From contig PLGA01000567.1 in NCBI GenBank assembly GCA_003139735.1, forward strand, positions 14,220 to 20,016: a DNA stretch of 5,797 nt, given 5' to 3'. Below are positions 1 through 5,507 of this stretch, piece by piece. Origin of the DNA: Bryobacterales bacterium. GTDB lineage: Bacteria; Acidobacteriota; Terriglobia; Bryobacterales; Bryobacteraceae. Below the pieces are notes generated by a model. It saw only the letters and a list, made by a program, of their open reading frames with translations. It was not told where the DNA came from and did no database searches. The position numbers were made by a program, and so were the translations under genes. Each line of letters starts with the position of its first letter. Positions within the stretch are counted from its first letter, which is position 1.

Positions 1-236
1 GCCCTGGAGGGCGCTTGTACGGCGCAGAATTGATCCTTCGGGAGCCTTTGCCGCCCGAGGCGAAGGCAGGCGAGAGTAATTGGTTTGCTTGAATTGCGGG
101 TGCGAAGGAGGGCGGCGCCTTCCTCAATGAGTTCAGGGCCGCAGGCTTCAGCGACGCTTGCATCCTGCGTACGACGCGGAACGCGCGCACTAACAACCCC
201 GCCGCGTTGGCGGCGGAAATCCTGGCGCGAAGATAG
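1..236 (+). CDS. C-terminal part of an ArsM-like SAM methyltransferase with an in-frame TGA (possible selenoprotein or pseudogene)
   Basis: The gene enters from the left edge; codons begin at base 3 and end at TAG 234-236. The frame reads 29 residues (PGGRLYGAELILREPLPPEA and on to ESNWFA), a TGA at 90-92, then 47 more (IAGAKEGGAFLNEFRAAGFS onward, ending AAEILARR). Known family traits: a PGGRLY strand after motif III, a Cys-Ile-x-Gly-Ala motif, a REAGF-type helix and an RTTRNARTNNP tail occur in class I methyltransferases of the ArsM/UbiE group, which transfer methyl from SAM, in ArsM to arsenite. The TGA sits where I expect the conserved, arsenic-binding cysteine. Similarity continues in the same frame on both sides with no shift, so the TGA is either selenocysteine or a single nonsense change. 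The SAM-binding half lies outside the window. The methyltransferase call is fairly secure; arsenic specificity and Sec are inference. Confidence 0.6.
93..128 (+). promoter_or_regulatory. Candidate bacterial SECIS-like hairpin right after TGA 90-92
   Basis: ATTG (93-96) can pair with CAAT (125-128). Above it AGGAGGG (106-112) pairs with CCTTCCT (118-124), including one G-U pair, closing the 5-base loop CGGCG (113-117); bases 97-105 form a one-sided bulge. An alternative upper stem is GAAGG (104-108) with CCTTC (118-122). The loop begins 20 bases after the TGA, with G as its second base. As I remember the general bacterial SECIS description (a short stem-loop within about 16-37 bases of UGA, a G in the first two loop bases), this fits. 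GC-rich coding DNA folds easily, so the hairpin alone is weak proof. Confidence 0.35.
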
Positions 237-257
237 CGGGGTAGTATTCCGACTACG

Positions 258-1058
258 ATGAACGCCGATCCGATACCGATTCTAAACCACCCGCTGGAGC
301 AACCGACGGCATTTACGCCGGATGCGCTGATCGAGGCAGTCCGTTCGGAGAGGGGTCTGGCTGAGACTGGCGTACCAGGGGTGTGCCTGCTCGATTTCGA
401 CGGAGACATAACTGATTGGTTGGTCGCTTCAGGTAGGGCCATCCGGTGGCCCTCATGGGCGTGCTTTCACACGCCGATGTTCTCGCTCGAAGTAGACGGC
501 GGCACGTTCGGCGTCATCCCCCGAACAATTGGGGGGCCATATGCGGTGCTTGTAGCCGAACAACTGCTCGCGTCCGGCGCCAAAGTCGTACTCGGATTGA
601 CCTCCGCGGGCCGAGTTTGCCCCTCACTGCCGTTACCGAGTTTCGTCATTCCCACAAGGGCGCTTCGGGATGAAGGGACCTCGTACCATTACATTGCGCC
701 AAGTTCATTCGTGGACGCGACCCCCGATCTCATTGAAGCCCTTTATGCCGCTGTGCAGCCGCTGGGACGCGCAGTTTCACGTGGCGTGGTCTGGACTACT
801 GACGCCCCGTACAGAGAAACGCACGAGCAGTTGCAGGACTATGCCCAGGCCGGCGTACTCGCGGTCGAAATGCAGGCTGCGTCTCTGTTCGCGTTTTCCG
901 CAGCGAAGCAGTTCCCCGTTGGTATCGTCGCCCAGGTTACGAATGCCGTCCACGACACGGAAGAATCGTTCGATAAGGGTAGCCACACCGATGAGTTCAG
1001 GCTCGTAGAGGCAATGTGCAGAGCCGGAATGCAGTATCTGAGTCGGCACAGACCATAG
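258..1058 (+). CDS. Nucleoside phosphorylase-like protein (PNP/UDP phosphorylase superfamily)
   Basis: A 266-residue cytoplasmic protein with no signal peptide or membrane segment. The superfamily cleaves nucleosides with phosphate to free base and ribose-1-phosphate. Visible signatures in order: GLTSAG (113-118), the counterpart of the phosphate-side glycine loop; the RALRDEGTSYHYIAPS segment (around 135-150), typical of the COG2820-like branch; TTDAPYRE (180-187), with the base-side Asp182; and AVEMQAASLFAF beginning near 202, the ribose-binding segment. That last motif is usually Glu-Met-Glu; here it is Glu204-Met205-Gln206. Length is normal for the family. The ATG at 258 has no clear Shine-Dalgarno sequence but starts 21 bases after the methyltransferase stop, so translation may depend on upstream ribosomes. 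Substrate cannot be told from sequence. The superfamily call is firm; activity is uncertain because of Gln206. Confidence 0.82.
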   Translation: MNADPIPILNHPLEQPTAFTPDALIEAVRSERGLAETGVPGVCLLDFDGDITDWLVASGRAIRWPSWACFHTPMFSLEVDGGTFGVIPRTIGGPYAVLVAEQLLASGAKVVLGLTSAGRVCPSLPLPSFVIPTRALRDEGTSYHYIAPSSFVDATPDLIEALYAAVQPLGRAVSRGVVWTTDAPYRETHEQLQDYAQAGVLAVEMQAASLFAFSAAKQFPVGIVAQVTNAVHDTEESFDKGSHTDEFRLVEAMCRAGMQYLSRHRP

Positions 1059-1100
1059 AAACACTCGATCTCTATCAAGAACATGGTGCTGGGAGCGCCG

Positions 1101-1317
1101 ATGCACTACGCGCCCAACGAGACGATGCGGTGGAACGAGAAGCGGAAGTTCCACGTGGGCTTGTCCCGACCCGGAAGTGTTCATTCCTGGGCTCAAGCCT
1201 CCGGTCCGGGACTTCGTCCCGTCCGATGACGGCGACCCCTCCGAAGTCGATGCCTTCATCAATATGATCCGGGAGTTCCGTCGTCAAGGCCCACCGACCC
1301 ACGCCGACGCGCGATGA
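1101..1317 (+). pseudogene. Frameshifted antitoxin-like small gene upstream of the PIN remnant
   Basis: Two adjacent frames both look coding (G or C at most third positions). Frame one starts at ATG 1101 (MHYAPNETMRWNEKRKFHVG), with GGGAG at 1091-1095 as ribosome site. Frame two runs from about 1168 (DPEVFIPGLKPPVRDF onward, then DPSEVDAFINMIREFRRQGP) to TGA 1315-1317. Removing one C from the CCC at 1165-1167 joins them into a 71-residue protein, a usual size for a type II antitoxin. Its stop overlaps the PIN start as ATGA (1314-1317), the common coupling in antitoxin-toxin pairs. I do not recognise a named DNA-binding fold; the acidic C-terminal half could be the toxin-binding part. Antitoxin identity rests on size, order and overlap. 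The shift may be genuine decay or a homopolymer sequencing error. Confidence 0.5.
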
Positions 1318-1487
1318 ACGTCCTGCTTCTCGATACCAACGTGGTATCGATCCTCTTTAACCGAAATCATTCGCTACGGCAGGCGTGTATAGAGGCCGTA
1401 GCGGCTCTTTCCCGATGAGCGCACGTGACTACGGATTTCAGAGACTACGCCGCGATAGAAGATCTGGACGTTGTACCCATTCGATAG
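1314..1487 (+). pseudogene. VapC-like PIN-domain toxin remnant, internally deleted with a premature stop
   Basis: From ATG 1314 the frame reads MNVLLLDTNVVSILFNRNHS, the classic PIN-domain opening with the first catalytic Asp (LLDTN), and continues to SLRQACIEAVAALSR before TGA 1416-1418. The same frame then reads AHVTTDFRDYAAIEDLDVVP and ends at TAG 1485-1487; VTTDFRDY is the usual last strand region of PIN nucleases. PIN toxins are about 130 residues and cleave RNA with a Mg-binding set of acidic residues. Only about 56 residues remain, so roughly 70 from the middle, including the second and third conserved acidic residues, are missing. The likely joint lies between EAV and AALSR. The protein cannot be a working nuclease. 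Domain identity is confident; its partner is the frameshifted gene just upstream. Confidence 0.7.
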
Positions 1488-1519
1488 GGATGACCGAGTG
1501 AGGCTGACGCCGTTCAGGG

Positions 1520-1547
1520 TGGCCCGTTTTGGTCGGCCCGTTTTGGT
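1520..1547. repeat. 14-bp tandem duplication
   Basis: GGCCCGTTTTGGT occurs at 1521-1533 and again at 1535-1547, giving two units of period 14 that differ only in their first base (T or C). It lies just before the first REP-like element, in the gap between the PIN remnant and the end of the minus-strand gene. No coding role is seen; replication slippage is the simplest origin. Confidence 0.8.
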
Positions 1548-1551
1548 GACG

Positions 1552-1598
1552 AATGCCGGCAAGGACGCCGGCATAGCAGGCTGAAAGCCCACTCCACG
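1552..1598 (+). repeat. REP-like palindromic repeat, copy A
   Basis: The element has a GCCGGC-AAGGAC-GCCGGC hairpin (1555-1572), then a second small hairpin GGCT-GAA-AGCC (1579-1589) and a CTCCACG end. It shares a 21-base identical core with copy B (2643-2682) and carries about 7 extra bases after it. It lies 10 bases past the stop of the minus-strand TIM-barrel gene, so it could stabilise that mRNA's 3' end or act as a weak terminator, though no T-run follows on that strand. Similar dispersed elements occur, from memory, in Solibacter-type genomes and give spurious peptides such as QPAMPASLPAF. Confidence 0.7.
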
Positions 1599-1608
1599 GG
1601 GGGAGAAG

Positions 1609-2589
1609 CTACGACAGCAGCTTCCGCAAATTGTCGTAGCTGACCTTGCAGTCTCCGAGAGCGTCCCGGGCGCCTTGACCGGCGGTGTCCTGCTCGACAA
1701 AGAAGTGCTTCAGACCGGAAAGCTCAGCCAGGGCGAAGACTGCCTTGTAGTCGACTTCCCCCTCGCCGAAGGCGGTGATCTGGCAGGCCCGCTGGCGCGC
1801 AGTTGGCGTCAGCGTTGGATCCACCTGCTTGTACTTCGCGTCATGAGTCTGCCACAACTCGAAGCGCGGATGCTTCTTGATCATGGCCAGGACGTCCTGC
1901 CCCGCCATGTACGCAAAGCCGACGTCGAGCTCCAACGCTACCAGGCCGGGATCCGTCTCCGCGAGGAAGAGGTCCCACTGCGTCGTCTTGCCGTCGTCCA
2001 ATAGTTCGAACTCGGCGGCATGGTTGTCGTAACGGAACTTCATGTCGAACTTCTTCAGGACGGCGCCGTATTTGTTCATCTGCTCGCACTGGAGATGGAC
2101 GGAGTCCACGGTCTGCGGAGGACGCGGCTGCTGCTGGCCGCCACCGCCCGGACCGCCCGGGCCCGCCCCGCCTCCCCGGCCCTGCCGCGGCGGAGTGATT
2201 TTCTCATACCTGATCCCCATGAGCCTGTGGCCTTCAAGCTGCTTCTCCAGATCGGGGCCGTCGGTCGCGCTCGCCAACGAGCTGTACATCTTCAGCCCGT
2301 ACTTGTCGAGAAGCGCTTTGTATTGCGCCGGCTCCAGATTGTTGTAGCCGGACGACGGTTCGATTTCGGTGTAGCCCTGGGCAGCCACCTGCGCCAACGT
2401 TCCCTCGTAGTCCTTGGCGAGCGGAACCCGCACTGTGTAGAGCTGGAGACCAATCTGGTTCTTCCAGTTCGGAGCGATCTGCGCCATCAAATTGCGGGCG
2501 CGACCACCAAGAATCAGGCTGCCGGCGCAGGCCGCCGCCTTCAGGAAGGAGCGACGATCTTGCGCTTGCGCCTCGTCCATGATTCTCAT
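1609..2589 (-). CDS. Tat-exported sugar phosphate isomerase/epimerase-like TIM-barrel protein
   Basis: A 326-residue protein starting at ATG 2587-2589; a start 11 codons upstream is open but the strong GGAGGAA site 5 bases before this ATG decides it. Residues 11-17 (DRRSFLK) plus a hydrophobic stretch and a cleavage region near LMA-Q (34-37) form a Tat signal, so the folded protein is exported. The barrel belongs to the AP-endonuclease-2/xylose isomerase-like family (PF01261): GLQLYTVR (47-54), TEIE (74-77), YDNHAAEF (187-194), ELDVGF (220-225), THDAKY (248-253), FGEGEVDY (274-281) and FVEQD (297-301), with Glu/Asp/His as likely metal ligands. A Gly/Pro/Gln-rich insert (135-159) interrupts the barrel. 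It is transcribed divergently from the GH106 gene and may act on released sugars in the periplasm; the true substrate is unknown. Confidence 0.85.
   Translation of the reverse strand: MRIMDEAQAQDRRSFLKAAACAGSLILGGRARNLMAQIAPNWKNQIGLQLYTVRVPLAKDYEGTLAQVAAQGYTEIEPSSGYNNLEPAQYKALLDKYGLKMYSSLASATDGPDLEKQLEGHRLMGIRYEKITPPRQGRGGGAGPGGPGGGGQQQPRPPQTVDSVHLQCEQMNKYGAVLKKFDMKFRYDNHAAEFELLDDGKTTQWDLFLAETDPGLVALELDVGFAYMAGQDVLAMIKKHPRFELWQTHDAKYKQVDPTLTPTARQRACQITAFGEGEVDYKAVFALAELSGLKHFFVEQDTAGQGARDALGDCKVSYDNLRKLLS
2113..2187 (-). other. Low-complexity Gly/Pro/Gln-rich insert within the TIM-barrel gene
   Basis: Codons 135-159 of the minus-strand gene encode about 25 residues made almost only of Gly, Pro, Gln, Arg and Ala, with runs of four Gly and three Gln. 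It follows EKITPP and precedes TVDSVHLQ, so it sits in a loop of the barrel rather than at a terminus. It stays in frame and the barrel motifs continue on both sides, so it is a flexible loop expansion, not a frameshift. Confidence 0.8.
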
Positions 2590-2708
2590 TGCAGTTCCTC
2601 CATTGACTGTCGCCCAAGGCACGATTCTTCAGGGTAACCCCAAATGCCGGCAAGGACGCCGGCGGCTGAAGCCCGCTCCACGTGCTAAATGTTTGGGGAA
2701 GAGGAAAC
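2590..2708. promoter_or_regulatory. Divergent intergenic region between the TIM-barrel and GH106 genes
   Basis: These 119 bases must hold both promoters if the two genes are transcribed separately. Visible are the minus-strand ribosome site GGAGGAA (complement of 2595-2601), an odd palindrome GGGTAACCC (2632-2640), the REP-like copy B (2643-2682) ending in CACGTG (2679-2684), and the plus-strand ribosome site GAGGAAA (2701-2707). TTGACT at 2603-2608 resembles a -35 box but no convincing -10 follows at normal spacing. GGGTAACCC could be an operator; this is a guess. Confidence 0.4.
2643..2682 (+). repeat. REP-like palindromic repeat, copy B
   Basis: Same orientation and same 21-base core as copy A (1552-1598), then GGCTGAAGCCC and CTCCACG, lacking about 7 bases present in A. 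It sits 5' of both divergent genes, so A and B bracket the TIM-barrel gene as direct repeats about 1.09 kb apart. Confidence 0.7.
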
Positions 2709-5495
2709 ATGAGGAAGATCTCCAGGCGTTCCGTGTTGCGGGCGGCGGCGGCAATTCCCGCGGCGGCGCTGCTGGGCGATGCGGCGGCGGCCGATCCGCT
2801 TTACGCGGGATTTCAGGACCCTCCGATGTCGGCGCGGCCGTTCGTGCGGTGGTGGTGGAACGGCAACAAGCTGACGGCCGCCGAGATTGTGCGGGAGCTG
2901 GATCTGTTGAAAGCGGCGGGAATGGGCGGCGTGGAGATCAATCCGATCCGCTTCCCCAACCCGGACGATCCGCTGAACATTCCCGCGCTCGAATGCTTCA
3001 GCGAGGCGTGGGCGCGGATGTACGAGGTTGCGGTCCGCGCGGCGAAGGAACGGGGGATGACGGCGGACAGCATTGTAGGCTCCGGCTGGCCGTTCGGCGG
3101 ACGGTTTCTGGAGCCGGAGGAGCGGACGCAGATCGTTTCGCTCGGCACGCGGCGCGTGCGGGGACCGGCCACCATCACTCTGAGCGAGAGCGACCTCTTC
3201 AAGGAAACCGAGCTGAGGCTGACCTCGAAAAACGACGCGATAGACCGGCGGGTGTACCACCTGCGGCTGGTCCCGGCGCAGATGAAGCAGTTTCAGCAGG
3301 GCACCGACGTCACGGAGCATTTTCAGAACGGCGAGTTGCGGATGGACGTTCCCGACGGCGAGTACGCGCTCTACATCCTGGTGGTGCAGCGCGGGTTCGG
3401 GGCGGTGATCAACGGCGCGCCGGGCGCGGACGGGCCGGTGCTGAATCATTTCAATGCGCAGGCGGTGGGGAAGTATCTGGACCACGTTTCGAATTCGCTG
3501 GAGCCGGTGTTGGGACGCCTGGGCGAATGGTTTCGGGCGATGTTCTGCGACAGCATGGAACTGGAAGGCGCCAACTGGTGCTCGGATCTGCCGCAGGAAT
3601 TCCGCGCGCGCCGCGGGTATGCGATGGAGCCGTATCTGCCGTTTGTGCTGTTCAAGACCGCGGAGATGGGGAACGCGGTGGCGGACAAGGCGGGGGCGGA
3701 GCTGGGCGAAGAGGCTCAGGCCGAGGTTGAGCGCGCGCGCTACGACTTCCTCACCACGCTGATTGAACTTTTTAACGACCGGTTTACGCGCACGTTCCGG
3801 GCGTGGTGCAACGCGCACGGCGTGAAGGCGCGCGCCCAGGCATACGGTCCGGCGTACCATCCGCTGGAGTCGAGCCTGCTGGTGGATATCCCCGAATGCG
3901 AGACCTGGATGAATCCGCAGATGCACATGGCGGCTCATCGGGCGCCGACGGGCATCAACAAGTTCGTATCGTCAGCGGCGCGGTTCTCGGGGAAACGGCT
4001 GGTGAGCTGCGAGGAGCTGACCAATACCGGCATGGTTTTCAATGCGACGCTGGCGTCACTCAAGATTTGCGGCGATCAAAGCAACCTCTCGGGAGTGACG
4101 CATTCGATTTTCCACGGGTTCAATTACAGTCCGAAGGAAGCGGCGTTCCCCGGTTGGGTGCGCTATGGGACGTTCTTCAACGAACGCAATCCGTGGTGGC
4201 CGTATGTGCGGCGATGGACGGACTACAAGGCGCGGATATCGTCGGTATTCCAGAATTGCGACGCGCGCGCGAACGTGGCCATCCTGCACCCGTTCCCGGA
4301 CCTGTGGATGAAGCACGGGCTGCAACGCGATCCGTTCCCGGTGGTGAAAATGCCGGCGTACCAGTTTTCGCTTTGGGAGGCGGTGCATCAGAGCGGGAGC
4401 GGGTGCGACTACGTAAGCGAGAGGCTGCTGGCGGAATCCAAGTCCGCGGCGGGGCGGCTCAACGTAAGCGGCCGCGGTTACGATGCCGTGCTGGCGATGG
4501 AAGCGGCCACGGTGGAACCGGCGACGGCGCAGGCGCTCGAACGATTCGCGGATGCGGGCGGGAAGATTATCTTTATCGGAAACGCTCCTTCGCGGTCTCC
4601 GCGTTTGCAGCAGGCGCAGAAAAACGACGCGCTGGTGCGCGCGGCATCGGAGGGGATCTTGAAGAAGCATGCGGAGCGGTGCGCGGTGGTCGATGCTCCG
4701 GGTGAAGACTTGCTGGGGTGGTACGCGGGCGTCGAGAGCCGCTTCGGCATCAAACCTTTCGTAAGAATCGAGAAACCGCAGATTAACTTGAGCCAGATCG
4801 CATTTACGCAGGGCGCGCGGGAGTTATTCTTTTTCGTCAATTCCGGCATTGAGGGGACCGCCGAGACACTGGCCGAGTTCGATACGGGACGGAAGACGCC
4901 GTGGCAGTGGAACCCGGAAACGGGCGAACGCTTCGCTTACCCGTTTGAGGGCGCCCGGAACCAGTTACGGCTGAGGATCGAGCCGGGCGGAAGTTTGCTG
5001 CTGGTCTTCGAGCCAACCCTGACGGGGGCGCCGCGGGTGACGGCCCGACCCTCCGAGGATGGCGGTCTCGCGCTGGGCGGGCCATGGCAACTGAGACTGC
5101 AACATGTGTCCGGCGAGCGGAAAGAAATCACGCTGGATGAGCTTGTCGACTTCAAGAACGATGAACGCCTGCGATCTTTCGCGGGAGAGGCGGTGTACGA
5201 GAAATCGTTTGCGGGGAGCGGCGGGTTCCATTTTCTCGATTTGGGCGCGGTTCAGGGGATTTCCGCGGTGACTCTGAATGGCGCGGACGTGGGGATGAGA
5301 TGGTATGGGCGGCATTGTTACGACGTGGCGGACAAGCTGCGGAGCGGCCAGAACCAATTGACGGTCCGAGTGACAACGGTTCTGGGCAATTATTGCAAGT
5401 CACTGACGAGTAATCGGGTGGCGCAACAGTGGACGGCGCGGCAAGCGTGGCAATCGGCGGGGATGATGGGACCGGTGCGGCTGCTTCGCGGGTAA
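2709..5495 (+). CDS. Tat-exported GH106 family glycoside hydrolase (alpha-L-rhamnosidase type)
   Basis: A 928-residue protein. The ATG at 2709 follows GAGGAAA (2701-2707); an in-frame GTG at 2682 overlaps the repeat and is less likely. Residues 5-11 (SRRSVLR) and the alanine-rich stretch to about 28 form a Tat signal. GH106 (PF17132) traits: FVRWWWNG (45-52), a GGVEI strand (73-77), GSGWPFGG (124-131), the AQAYGP strand (376-381), DIPECETW (393-400) and SCEELTNTG (433-441), whose Glu435/436 are candidate catalytic residues. A domain starting near VAILHPFPDLW (523-533) and GGKIIFIG (617-624) resembles the beta-galactosidase trimerisation fold; a galactose-binding-like beta sandwich closes the protein (about 829-928). 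Known members release L-rhamnose from pectin and other glycans. Length is near the family norm and no lesion is seen. The enolase-like gene follows after 12 bases, suggesting one operon. Confidence 0.88.
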   Translation: MRKISRRSVLRAAAAIPAAALLGDAAAADPLYAGFQDPPMSARPFVRWWWNGNKLTAAEIVRELDLLKAAGMGGVEINPIRFPNPDDPLNIPALECFSEAWARMYEVAVRAAKERGMTADSIVGSGWPFGGRFLEPEERTQIVSLGTRRVRGPATITLSESDLFKETELRLTSKNDAIDRRVYHLRLVPAQMKQFQQGTDVTEHFQNGELRMDVPDGEYALYILVVQRGFGAVINGAPGADGPVLNHFNAQAVGKYLDHVSNSLEPVLGRLGEWFRAMFCDSMELEGANWCSDLPQEFRARRGYAMEPYLPFVLFKTAEMGNAVADKAGAELGEEAQAEVERARYDFLTTLIELFNDRFTRTFRAWCNAHGVKARAQAYGPAYHPLESSLLVDIPECETWMNPQMHMAAHRAPTGINKFVSSAARFSGKRLVSCEELTNTGMVFNATLASLKICGDQSNLSGVTHSIFHGFNYSPKEAAFPGWVRYGTFFNERNPWWPYVRRWTDYKARISSVFQNCDARANVAILHPFPDLWMKHGLQRDPFPVVKMPAYQFSLWEAVHQSGSGCDYVSERLLAESKSAAGRLNVSGRGYDAVLAMEAATVEPATAQALERFADAGGKIIFIGNAPSRSPRLQQAQKNDALVRAASEGILKKHAERCAVVDAPGEDLLGWYAGVESRFGIKPFVRIEKPQINLSQIAFTQGARELFFFVNSGIEGTAETLAEFDTGRKTPWQWNPETGERFAYPFEGARNQLRLRIEPGGSLLLVFEPTLTGAPRVTARPSEDGGLALGGPWQLRLQHVSGERKEITLDELVDFKNDERLRSFAGEAVYEKSFAGSGGFHFLDLGAVQGISAVTLNGADVGMRWYGRHCYDVADKLRSGQNQLTVRVTTVLGNYCKSLTSNRVAQQWTARQAWQSAGMMGPVRLLRG

Positions 5496-5498
5496 GAT

Positions 5499-5504
5499 GG
5501 AGGG
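5499..5504 (+). promoter_or_regulatory. Ribosome binding site of the enolase-like gene
   Basis: GGAGGG lies between the GH106 stop (TAA 5493-5495) and ATG 5508, only 3 bases before the start. It fixes the start and supports translation from the GH106 message. Confidence 0.7.
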
Positions 5505-5507
5505 TAA

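Noticed and set aside
777..1262. Minus-strand 161-codon frame over the phosphorylase end and antitoxin-like gene
   Set aside because: No motif or ribosome site, and the opposite strand carries well-supported coding signal.
1416..1418. TGA in the PIN remnant as a second selenocysteine codon
   Set aside because: It does not fall at a Cys position, and most of the domain is missing anyway.
1552..1598. Intrinsic terminator for the minus-strand TIM-barrel gene
   Set aside because: The hairpin is strong, but no U-run follows it on the minus-strand transcript.
2603..2631. Sigma-70 promoter with TTGACT as -35
   Set aside because: No convincing -10 hexamer at 16-18 bases; the match alone is too weak.
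2682..2708. GTG at 2682 as start of the GH106 gene
   Set aside because: It would add 9 residues before the Tat signal, overlaps the REP-like element and lacks a ribosome site, while ATG 2709 has GAGGAAA just upstream.
2492..3730. Open frame of 412 codons on the plus strand overlapping two genes
   Set aside because: Its translation is Arg/Gly-rich, crosses the divergent intergenic region and matches no family; it is an out-of-frame shadow of GH106.
2685..3938. Long open frame of 417 codons on the minus strand opposite the GH106 gene
   Set aside because: It is rich in Arg, His and Pro with no recognisable motif and lies antisense to a clear GH106 domain; it stays open only because of GC-rich codon use.
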